Positions 24,005-33,790 of a DNA stretch of 64,000 nucleotides are shown here, piece by piece. Below the pieces are notes generated by a model, which did not search any database, was not told the DNA's origin, and saw only the letters and a program-made list of their open reading frames with translations. Positions within the stretch are counted from its first letter, which is position 1. Every line of letters starts with the position of its first letter. Origin of the DNA: Laguncularia racemosa (taxonomy: Eukaryota > Streptophyta > Magnoliopsida > Myrtales > Combretaceae); the NCBI GenBank assembly GCA_037954665.1, contig JBBMOL010000023.1, positions 1,426,001 to 1,490,000 of the forward strand, given 5' to 3'. Both the position numbers and the translations under genes were made by a program.

Positions 24005-24260
24005 CACGGCCGTGCCTTCAACCGTGTGTGCTTCTATGGATTTTCAAAGCTCAACACACGGTCGTACCTTCAACTGTGTACTTAACCATGTGTGCTTTTG
24101 TGGATTTTCCAAGCTCAATACACGGCCGTGCCTTCAACCGTGTACTCAACCGTGTGCGTTTCTGTGGATTTTCCAAGCTCAACACACGACCGTGCCTTCA
24201 ACCGTGTACTCAACCGTGTGTGCTTCTGTAGATTTTCCAAGCTCAACACATGGCCGTGCA
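24005..24260. repeat. 64-bp minisatellite with CACGGCCGTG palindromes, in the Harbinger
   Basis: Units begin with CACGGCCGTG or a one-base variant at 24005, 24057, 24121, 24185 and 24249, giving spacings of 52, 64, 64 and 64 bp. The first unit lacks about 12 bp. Each unit reads palindrome, CCTTCAACCGTGT, CAACCGTGTGTGCTTCTG, then GGATTTTCCAAGCTCAA. Open reading frames across it on the + strand are translations of the repeat, not genes. Confidence 0.9.
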
Positions 24261-24503
24261 TTTAACTGTATACAGAGCATACATTCAAACCCTAAAACCA
24301 ATAAACCCCCTAAAGCGCACCATGCATTCGAACCCCAAAACAATGTTTAAGCTTCCTCCCCCCCCCCCCCCCCCCGGACAGGGAGCGACAAATCTTGAAC
24401 AGCATGCGAGCACTGGGGGACTTGTTGACGGACACAACGAATAAGCATGTGAGGAACATTCAAAAGGAAGCAACAATGTGAGAAGAAATGGAACCATACG
24501 TAC

Positions 24504-24720
24504 CTGATGGCGACTTCGGGCTTCACAATGGCGATTGGTGAACTTGTGGCCGATTCCACGACGGGCGACAGTGAAGGAGCGGTGCCGATGGCCTATCGTA
24601 CTTCCTCATTTCGAAGCTCGTGCGGCGCTAGAGGAGATAAGGTTGACGAAGGTAAACCAAACAAGACCGGTTGTAGCAAAGGAAAGGAATATCGTCTGTG
24701 CAGTAGGGTGACAAGGTAAG
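24504..24720 (-). promoter_or_regulatory. Putative Harbinger 5' leader exon
   Basis: This stretch is GC-richer than the element's other non-coding parts and ends, on the minus strand, in ATCAG followed by GTACGT (donor at 24503). A first intron from here to just before the ORF2 start would contain the minisatellite, the poly-C run at 24357-24376 and the gag fragment. The transcription start is not visible. Confidence 0.35.
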
Positions 24721-24932
24721 CATGAAGGGTAAATTCGAAATTTCAAAAAAATTGCTTTTTTGTCCAGTACCGCTTTTTTTGTACCAAATTACATATTGTA
24801 CTAAAATTTATGATTTTGTCCAGTACATAATTAATGTTTTGTCCAGTACTTCCTTCATGTGTGGCAACCAAACGGGGGACAAAAAATTTTGTCCTGTCCA
24901 TTGCCAAATTTTAATGCCAACAAAACGCTACC

Positions 24933-25060
24933 TTTATCTTTAATATTGTGCATTGATACCCCTAAATCTTTTTTTTTTTTAAAAAAAAAAAAGCATTGGT
25001 TTTAAGTGCACATGAAATAAATATAAGAGGTGTATTTGTAGTTTAGTCTTGTTGGTAACC
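24933..25060. mobile_element. Right part of the split foldback element (family A)
   Basis: It continues the copy started at 20109. Its end reads, in reverse complement, ACTAAACTACAAATACACCTC, matching the arm start TAAATTGTAAATACATCC. Joining the two sides with a single TTT restores a plausible uninterrupted element with a T/A-run loop. Confidence 0.6.
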
Positions 25061-25189
25061 ATTTCTAAATGGGCGAAAAGACCACTAAAGGGTCTACTTC
25101 GTCTAGACCCCAAATTAAAACTCCAATCCACACCTTCCCCTTTGTTTGGAAGGAAGCAAGTTTGCCTCAATTATCATATTCTAACAAGG

Positions 25190-25560
25190 CCCTTAACAAC
25201 TAATGATTGACTCCAATACTCCAAGAGCACACCAAACATTAAATGCGCGTGATGCTTTGAGGCTTAAGAGTATGGGAAGTATCCATCACTTGCCATCTTA
25301 TGCAAAATTCATATAGTTTGAAGACCCCATTTACGACAAGGATAGTAAGTAAAAAACATAACCTATAACTCTCTTTTTCTTTAAATGTTGTCGCTATGAC
25401 TTCTTTAACTCTTCTACTAATACTAATTTAAGCATTATAGTGGAAATACCGAAGTTAGTGCCAATTGATAGCTTGCATGTATTTGTTTCGTAGGCTCATT
25501 TCCCTTAGGAGGCTTAGCGACTACAAGGGAGTTAGACTTGATATTAAGGGAGCCAGAATC
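25190..25560 (+). repeat. Direct repeat, left copy (possible LTR)
   Basis: Aligned by eye with 27500-27860. Shared blocks are AGAGCACACCAAACATTAAA / GAGCACATCAATATTAAATA, AGTATGGGAAG..ACTTGCCAT, ATATAGTTTGAAGACC, TATAACTCTCTTTTTCTT, and a distal GGAGTTAGACTTG..TTAAGG block. It resembles an ancient LTR pair flanking about 2 kb, but no coding region remains between the copies. Confidence 0.5.
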
Positions 25561-25599
25561 ACATGTCAACATTTTGGGCTCACTAAAGAGGTATGTAGC

Positions 25600-25960
25600 T
25601 CAATTTTACTCTCAAAAGAGCCCTGCATCTTGGTGAAGGCTTCACTTGGTCTCATTCACCTACCATAAAAGAGCCCAATAGCTTGGCGAAGACCTTACTT
25701 GGTCTCACTCACTTACCACAAAGAACTCAGTAGCATGGTAAAGACCTAACTCGGTCTCATTCACTAGATAACATAACAACTTGATGAAGGTCTTGCTTAG
25801 TTTCACTTGCCAAAAGGCCATGTAGATTGGTAAAAACCTCACTTGGTCTCACTTGCTAAATAGCATACCAACTTTGCGGAAACCTTATTTAGTTTTACTT
25901 GCCAAAGGACACAATAACTCGATGAAGGCTTTCTTGGTCTCACTCACTACGTTTTCACTC
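25600..25960. repeat. ~50-bp imperfect minisatellite, about seven units
   Basis: Each unit has the form 'AAAGAGCCC(A)ATAGCTTGGTG', then 'AAGACCTTACTTGGTCTCAC', then 'TCACT-ACC'. Units diverge progressively to the right (for example TTTAGTTTTACTTGCC in the sixth). No reading frame is maintained through the array. Confidence 0.8.
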
Positions 25961-26043
25961 TACAATAAATCCATTAGATGCAATCTCGAGCATCACTGCA
26001 AAGAAGTCCCCTAACCACAACTAAGGCTCAAACTATCGGTAGG

Positions 26044-27478
26044 TGTTTAATTGGTTATATTTATTCATGATGTTTTATAGTATTTCCCCATAAGTTTGGT
26101 TTTTTTTTTTTTTTGGAATAATTTGATACTTAATTGAGTAATATTTTAATTTTAGGGCTTTGAGGAGTTATCGAGATGAAAAAAAAAAAGAAAATGAATT
26201 AAATTTTACTCAATTTGAAGTTAAAATGAAAATGTTATGAGTTTTGAAAAGTGATATGGTAGTTAAACATGATTATGTCAAGAATTTGTTGAATTAAAGG
26301 TTCTGAAGAATTTCTAGATGAGAGATACACAAGGGTGAGACATGATCATGTCTAAAGGTCATGTACATCTCGATGTGAATTAAAGTACTAGACATGATCA
26401 TGTTGATTTGGGCATGTTGGTAGACATGAGTTGCTAGACACGATTATGTCTAGGCCGTGCTGATTTTAATTCTCACTTCTAGATTAGGTTCAAAGGCTTG
26501 AGATTGGACACGATTTGAAGTACAACCATATTGGTAAGGCATGTTGGCATTAAATCAGGGTTTTTTTTTTATGTCTAATATATAAAAGAAAGAGGAGATC
26601 CGAGATCATATTTTCGACACACAAATTTTTGAGACTCTAGGGCTTTGGAAGACATACGAGAGCAGTTTTTACATATTAAGATTAAGACTTTCTTTTTGAA
26701 TTTTTTTATTATGTACTCCTTTACATTATTAAAGGATTTTATATTTACCATGATTAGAGCTTAATTTTGTGGTATCTAAACTTGTAGATCCTAGGGTTAT
26801 CATATGATTGATTTTTATTTTAATTTCAATGAAGTCTTTGATTTCTTGATTCAATTATGTGTGCATGAATTGATTACATTGATTTTTTGGGATATTGATT
26901 TAATTATTTGATATTATGCATGATAATTGAGAAATCTAGCGTGTAATTAGATCCAAACATAATTGAAATGAATTCTATATAATCTTAGAGATAAATCACA
27001 TAATACTTCTAGAATTAAATTCATCTTTGAGAGAATTCATTGTTATTTAATGCAATCTTGGTATATACTATCAAGAAGAGATTTCAATAGGTATTCTTAA
27101 GATTAAGGTTGATAGACTTGAGAAAGCTATTGATCTAATTTAGGAATTCTCCCGATCAATGAAATTAAATATGGAATTAGATAATTTTTATTAATGTCCT
27201 ATGAGAAATCCTAGAAGAAATAATGTCTAAATACTTATTTTGCATTCTTGAAGTTAGTCTTTAATTGTTTTGTTCTTCTAGTTTTTAATTGAGTTTCCTA
27301 GTTAATTAGTTAGTAATTAGTTTTAGATTTTTAATTTAATTAATTTCTTAAAATTTACTAGTTATATAATAGAGTATATATTAGTATTACTACTCACAAT
27401 CTTGGTGAAACAATATTCGTATTCAATTCATTGGATGAATATACTTTCCTCACATCAACTACTCATTTTTCTTCTTAC
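26044..27478 (+). mobile_element. LTR-like insert with TATA box (candidate solo LTR)
   Basis: The segment starts TGTTTAATTGG at 26044. It has a TATA-like ATATATAAAAGAAAG at about 26578 followed by a leader-like segment with ACTCTAGGGCTTTGGAAG, and ends near CTCACATCAAC/CTTCTTACCG. This layout matches plant LTRs. ATCGGT lies just before the left end (26035-26040) and again just after the right end (27479-27484), a possible 6-bp target duplication. The termini are not a clean TG/CA pair. There is no coding sequence. Confidence 0.4.
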
Positions 27479-27499
27479 CGATCGGTTGCCAACGAAAAC

Positions 27500-27860
27500 A
27501 GATGTTTCTTGATAAGCCTAAAGCCCACTAAAAGGTTTGGAGCACATCAATATTAAATACACCGACAAGACTTGATAATTAGGGGTTTAGAAATATGAGA
27601 AGGGTTTATTACTTGCCCATTTTATACAAGATACATATAATTTGAAGACCTCATCCACAATGGGATGGTAAGTGGAATGTATAATCCAAAACTCTCTCTT
27701 TTTTAGGTGTTACCGTAATGATTTTTCTACTTGTTTTTACGGATGTTAATTTAAGTATCGAAGTAATAATTATAAAATCATCTTTATCGCCAACTAAAAG
27801 TTTACGTACGTACATTTTACAAAGAGTGAGTTAGACCGGTACTTAAGGAGCAAGAATAAT
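27500..27860 (+). repeat. Direct repeat, right copy (possible LTR)
   Basis: Partner of 25190-25560; see that entry for shared blocks. It is more diverged near its right end, where GAGTTAGACCGGTACTTAAGG aligns with GAGTTAGACTTGATATTAAGG of the left copy. Confidence 0.5.
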
Positions 27861-29500
27861 GCGTGAATAACGCTTAAAATAACAATATATAATGATAATA
27901 AAATTTGAGATTTCCCTTCGTCTATGTACAAGATCGAGTGAAAAAATAATGATAATAATAATAAAAAAAAGGAAAAATTATATTTATTGAGAGCAGGGAT
28001 CGGATCATTTTTGGAACTCTGAAGTGAAACTGTAGAAGGTAAGGTGGTAAGGTCTGTCGAGGTGAAACATGTCCAAGCGGCAGGCATGGGCTAGTGTGTC
28101 CGTCGGTGGCAGTGGCTCTTGACAGTGGAGCCGCGTACTTATCAGCTTTACGCGTTGTCTCGGCTCCCAATGTGCTCGCCTTTCATTTCTGACTTGCTAA
28201 AAGAATTGTTTCGATGGTTGTTTTGTTCCTTCCAAGGTATACTTCCTTTGCACTGTTTTTGTTTTTTACCTATTAAATAGATCCTAGTCGTTACAGTCAA
28301 ACCTACACCCTACGCGTACTAATAGGTAGATTAATTTAGCAGTTCGGAGTACAGTTGCAGGATGAATGCGAAGACAGTATCTTTTTAAATTAATTATACG
28401 CATCATAAATAAAGAAAGTATATGAAAATGCTTTAATATGTTGTCCCATTTTCTAGAAAATAGTAACATATCAGCTATACACATCATTGAATGTTGTAAA
28501 TGGCTTTAATATTAAAAACTTCGTTTTGCAACGAGTATCCTCTGCTCATTTTATGAAAGTTATTATACAATATTGATTTTTCATAACAATGTCATTATTG
28601 TTAGTATGCTTATAAGGGAAAATTTTCTTACACAGTTTTGATTGAGTATCCTTGGGGCATTTAACAGTGGAATCGTTTTTGTAGTCTATTATTTTTACAC
28701 CCTGTTTATATCTATATGCCCAATAAAAAGAGCCGTAGATGTGTATTAGAGTGCAAATATAAAATCTAGATATGTTAATATTATATCTCTAGTTTCTTGT
28801 AGAAATCACAAAATGTCATTATAACGATCATCATTCGAGAAGTATAGCGTTTATAAAAATAATTATGATGCACTAAATGATTCGGTGCAAATAAATTAAA
28901 AGAAAAAAAAAACCACTAAATAGTTTATGGAGAAGATGATCCGCTAATTTTTGTTTAAAGGAAATTATATTGGTAGGACAAAATTATTAAAATTAGCAAT
29001 ATTTTTAAAAATCTTTCAACCTTTTTGGATCTTTATATTTGTGATAAATATTTAAAAATTCAAATGTACATCAAAGTATATAAGCATCTACCTAATAATA
29101 TTTAAAACATAAAATGAGTATATTAGAGTGTGACTCATATCCTAAATCTAGTGCTAGTGCGACAATAGATTGGAGTGGAGTGAAGTATAGTATAATTAAA
29201 GCTTTGGTTTAGTGTAGGGAGTTGTTGTTTCTATAGGAAGTTGTGGATGATGGGGGGTGTATGGGACAATACATCCATGTTACAATACAAATAAGAGTTT
29301 ATAAAATCAAAAGTCAAATCAATATTCATCGTTACGAATACTTAAGAGATTGTGACAATTGATTTGAAGGCTTAGATTGTCGATTGGCAAATGCTTGGAT
29401 GGTTGGAAATTGACGTTGATCATTGGTGGTTGATCGAGAACATCCAAATTGATCTATTTATGTAGGGTCTACAAGGGTTTTGTATTAACCTTGTGTAAGC
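27861..29500. other. Spacer, no gene recognised
   Basis: A GC-richer patch at about 28020-28200 has no recognisable protein on either strand; the minus-strand frames here are low-complexity. The rest is AT-rich with no aligned repeats that I could fix. Confidence 0.4.
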
Positions 29501-30296
29501 CCAATCATTAACTAGATGGATTATTTTGATTAATTGACATGGCCTAAGTAGTTGAGTCTAAATCTTAGGATAAGTTAAAAAGAATTCAATTAGTAGGCTT
29601 GTAATAAGGATTGTCAAGACTAATTGGACTACTCTTGACCTTTCTTAGTAGTCTCATATATTCAATAAGATCAAACTATCGGGTTTAGATACTTGGGAGA
29701 CTCATTAAAGAGGTGGCTTATTTTATCCATTGATCACTACACCAATTTGGTCATTTATAGCTAAACTCTATAAATACTTAGAAGTTTTTTCTTATTTCAC
29801 ATAATTTAAAGATCCTACAATCATGCTTTTATGCTCAAGAATCAAAGTTTAAAAGATTAGGTTTTAAATCGTTCCAGCTCAAATCTCAAGAATAGCAAAG
29901 TTGATGTCTTGGAGTTGTCTCAAAGTATCTTAACTTGTAGCTTTCATCTCTACATCACTCATTTGAGGCCACATGAAGTGCATAACCCATATTGCTTGTG
30001 CATAACTACATCTAATGGATCATTGCATTTACATTTTAGTGACTCCATTAAGAAATGGATAGAGTTGACAGCAAGATAGTGGCACTTGCAAAGAAAAGAA
30101 AAGCCAGCTTACTAGTAGCAACCCTTTAGACAAAAGCTAACCTCAAGGTCATTAAGTAGAATGTCGGATCGTTAGAAGACATTGATTAAAAAATAAAAAA
30201 ATAAATCTAAGAAGGCCCTTATGTCATCATATAGATGATGCAGGAGATGCTAAAGAATATCGAGTCCTAAAATTAGTTCCTAACAATGTTCACTTA

Positions 30297-30580
30297 CATT
30301 ATGTTTAGTTTACTGGAATGGAATAAGGCTACAATGGAATGGCAATTCCTCCGGTATTATTTTATTTAATGATATGGGCATTTTTGGAATAAGAATTATA
30401 TTTTGTGAGGAATAGCTATTTCTTTAATATAGGGAAGGAATTTGAATTCCTTATTTATTTCACATTATATGAAATATGTATTCCTTACGATATAATATTT
30501 TGCAAACCAAATAAAGAAATAGTTATTCCATAATAATAAAGGCAAAATGACAATTCCATTCCAATGAACCAAACATAATA
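30297..30580. mobile_element. Tourist-like MITE, 284 bp, TTA target duplication
   Basis: The left end CATTATGTTTAGTTTACTGG then AATGGAAT pairs with the right end, whose reverse complement reads TATTATGTTTGGTTCATTGG then AATGGAAT. Inner arms also pair (GGAATAGCTATTTCTTTA / TAAAGAAATAGTTATTCC). TTA flanks both ends (30294-30296 and 30581-30583). A 3-bp TTA duplication and this size fit Tourist MITEs of the PIF/Harbinger superfamily. It is non-coding and nested inside the old LTR element. Confidence 0.85.
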
Positions 30581-31879
30581 TTAATTAATTTTGAAGATAG
30601 TTATCATGCAAGAAGGTTCTACTTTACGAAGCCTCAACATTGTTACATAGTAAGGCATTGCCTCCACTTGCAACTAGGGAGGATGCTCTTTAAGGCAAAG
30701 GGAAATCCTCAATAGATTTAGCTAGGTAGAATGCAGTGCTTGGATCCAAGAATATAAGAGTTTAACCTATTATCTCTTCATCTTTGTTTATTGGCCCCCT
30801 ATACATTACTTAGTGCATTTACCAGCATCACTACCTAATGCCTCCTACTAGCCCAATTAGAGTAGTCATTTGCACTCTAAGATCTTCATTCACCATAAAG
30901 CAAGACTTAGATAGTTACTTAAAGGAAGCATAATTCAAGTCTTTAGTTGAAGTGATAGACTTAAAGCTTCCCTACCAATAATGTGTGGTTATCAAGCTAT
31001 ATCCAAGAAATACTTGAGTCTTAAGTTCATACTCTTTAATAGCAAGTAAGGCAGTGCCAAAGAACACTTACTGAAGTTGATCAAAATCTTGAAGGTATAC
31101 ACTCTAAATAACAACCCTAAGCTTAAAGAATTCCCTTGTCATTAACAAGAAAAGTATACACGTGATATGTGAATATACCTCTTAGATAATTGAACTTATA
31201 GGGAGCAATGTGCTACATGTTTCTAGATAAATTTTTCTCCACTTAAAAATGTTATCATCAATACAAACATGGGGTAAATTTGATAAAAGACATAAGAAGG
31301 CCTCATGTAGTATATTGAGTGATTCAAAGAACATTCCCTAAAAATCTTATGCATGTGATGAAAAGGAATAAGAAAAACTCAACATCTAGGGGATGTTTAC
31401 TGAGCATGTTGTGTCCTTAAAAAAACCTCTACTAGTGTTCTTTCACTACACTTATAGAGGATGCACGGAGAATCAAGAACTCTATTATGTGATGACTAGA
31501 AGAAGGTGGCATGTTCAATAGTAACAAGATGGAAATATTAAGAAGCCAAGGTTTGAGCACTAACATACGATAGAGGAAAGGAAGGTCCTTGAGTTCTGTT
31601 GATATCACAAAATTGTGGTTAACCCCATTAAGGAATGTTGGAGCCTAAAAAGAAAATTTCATGAGAGTATATTATGCAAGGTTTGTTAAGATTTGCTACC
31701 TTTTTAATGCCTAGGTGCTAGCACTTGAAGACATTGATGACAATTAGTAACCTTAAACAAATAATAAGTTAATGCTGCCCCCATCATTCCTTTACTAAAA
31801 GAAAGTGAAATTCACTTCTCAACCAAAAAAGAAAAAAGTTATTACAATATTATTTGCTCTTATTACTATTGTCATTGCC

Positions 31880-32500
31880 TTTATATCTAAGCAATGCTGT
31901 AGCAACCAACTATACTGCTACCATGTAATAGAATATTCTCATTAGCAAGTAATGCTTACACCTTTAAGACCATCTAATACCTTGGTACTATAACTTTCAT
32001 GCTTTAAGGCCATGAAATGCCCTAGTACACCATCTTTCATGCTTTAAACTTAGGCAGCACCTTGATACCTCAACTTATATGCTTTGAGCTTAAGCAATGC
32101 CCTAACGCCTCAACTTTTATGCTTTAAGTTAATCCAAAGCCCTATTGCATTTTAAGCTTAAGTGATGCCGTAGCATCAAAATTTGTACACTTCAAGAACA
32201 AGCAATGCCTTTGTCACAAGCTATTACATTTTAAGCCAAAGCGATGCCCTCGTATTACAACTTGTGCACTTTAAAACTAGACAATGCCTTGTCATCATGA
32301 GTTATTACACTTTTAACCTAAATGACATCATGACATCACATCTATTATATTATAGACCCAAGTGATACCCTAACATCACAATGATTACACTCTAAGCCTA
32401 AACGACTTCTTAACATCATAACTATCATATTTCAACATTAGATAATGCCTTGACACTCTAGTTATTAGAGATTTAAGCTTAGGTAATGCCTAGACAACTC
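31880..32500. repeat. ~45-bp degenerate minisatellite, about a dozen units
   Basis: Units contain 'TTTAAGCTTAAG(C/T)', 'ATGCCCTAGCATCACAAC', then 'TATTACA' with many substitutions and small indels. The array lies in the interior of the old LTR element. Confidence 0.75.
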
Positions 32501-33790
32501 TCGTTCTCTTACGCTGTTGAGTAGTGGATAAACTTTTTTGACAAGCACTACTAAGCCCATGCAAGCCTTAACATATTTTAAGATCATCACTACTAATAGG
32601 AGCCTTTGCTATTATGTGTGAGATGATTCTATAAGGCCTCAAAGACAATAGTAAATCAAAGTGATCCTAACCTACCATCTTCTAGCTTTATTGTTGCTAA
32701 ATAAGAGCTATTGCTCTTAAGTGCATGATGACTTCACTCATTTCATAAATTAGAATAAGCATGAAATTATAAGTTTATAAATGAGTTTCATCTTATTAAT
32801 TTCATATGCTTGATTATAGTAAGTAATAAAAAACAGGACATGCATTTATGATCAATGAGTTAATGTTAAAGATAAAGGTTACTAAGCCTACATCAGTTTG
32901 AGGTCATCATTGCTGATCCCTTTTAGTTATAATTTGCCTTTTCGACTTTCTCATACAAAGCTTACATCCCCATCTACTGTTTTTTAAAGAACTTCTTACC
33001 CTAGATGACAACAAAGTTTGTATTGTTTACCTTTATGTCGAGAAGATACACTTCTTCAACACACTTTAGCTCCTCTAATGATAGGTGAACTCGAGGAGTT
33101 GTTGCCCTATCTCACTACAACTTGTTAGTAATTGAGGGGGGAGGAGCATGAGAGAGCTTCAATAGAAATTTTAGTAGAAACTTTAATGCAATAATAAAAG
33201 AGATCCCACCATCCTTGAAAATGCATACAACTTATTAGTTAATCACACCTTAGCTACAAAAGTGAAGGATGATTAAAAGAATGTGAATTGTGAAGAAGTC
33301 ATTTAAAAATTATAAGAGAATAACATATATATATATATTATTTATAAGTCTATGGTTAGACGTGTATTTAAATGATGTAATAAGAGTTACACATCAAGTC
33401 AACTGTAGAGTAAGATGCTGAATGTATAAATGTCTAACTTGTCATTTTAAAGACAAGCAAAAGTGGTAACAATCAAGTAGTTATACAGTAAATGCATGCT
33501 AAGGAATAATTTTACTTCTTAAAGTAATTCTTAAGATTTCCAAAATCCTTAGACCTAAGTCAAACGATCTTGGTTAAGGGGCAAAATGTTAAATTTGAGT
33601 GAGGTCAAAATGTTTAATTTGAATGATTATTTAGGTTAAATGATAAGGCATAGTAATTAGGCCTAAATCTTGAGATAGGTTAAAGAAATTTGGCTTGGTA
33701 AGTTAGGAATAGAAATAACAAAACAAATTGGTCCACTTTGGTCTTTTTATTAGTAGGCTCATGTATTCATTAAGAACAAATTATCATGCA

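Larger units (their letters stand above)
20160..24932 (-). mobile_element. PIF/Harbinger DNA transposon, near full length, decayed
   Basis: The left end GGTACCGTTTGGTTAC (20160-20175) is the inverted match of the right end GCCAACAAAACGCTACC (to 24932), with about 12 of 15 terminal positions agreeing. Both ends are flanked by TTT (20157-20159 and 24933-24935), the 3-bp duplication expected of PIF/Harbinger. Both subterminal regions are rich in the 9-mer GTCCAGTAC and its reverse complement. The left one contains a ~90-bp tandem duplication (about 20258-20437). ORF2 (DDE transposase) and ORF1 (Myb/SANT-like protein) both lie on the minus strand, in that order. Both carry stops and frameshifts, so this copy cannot make its own proteins. 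A GC-richer leader (about 24720-24504) ends in a splice donor (CAG then GTACGT). Confidence 0.88.
29512..33790 (+). mobile_element. Very old LTR retroelement remnant
   Basis: A degenerate direct repeat pair bounds the region. Left (29512-29690): GGCCTAAGTAGTTGAGTCTA, AATCTTAGGATAAGTTAAA, ACTAATTGGACTACTCTTG, AGTAGTCTCATATATTCAAT. Right (33620-33790): GGCATAGTAATTAGGCCTA, AATCTTGAGATAGGTTAAAG, CAAATTGGTCCACTTTGGTC, AGTAGGCTCATGTATTCATT. An inner frame near 30056 (MDRVDSKIVALAKKRKASLL) is gag-like in position and composition, then stops. I could not recognise pol blocks. Each copy is too eroded to set its LTR ends. Confidence 0.5.

Noticed and set aside
24005..24260. Possible CRISPR array from the regular 64-bp spacing
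   Set aside because: The whole 64-bp unit repeats, spacers are not unique, and the context is a plant transposon.
24012..24350. 112-codon and overlapping plus-strand frames with repeated short peptides
   Set aside because: They are translations of the 64-bp minisatellite; repeat units, not a gene.
24285..24559. Minus-strand frames with poly-Gly
   Set aside because: The poly-Gly comes from the poly-C run at 24357-24376; no conserved domain.
25600..25960. Possible CRISPR or coding repeat protein
   Set aside because: Units are imperfect, no frame is kept, and the context is eukaryotic repeat DNA.
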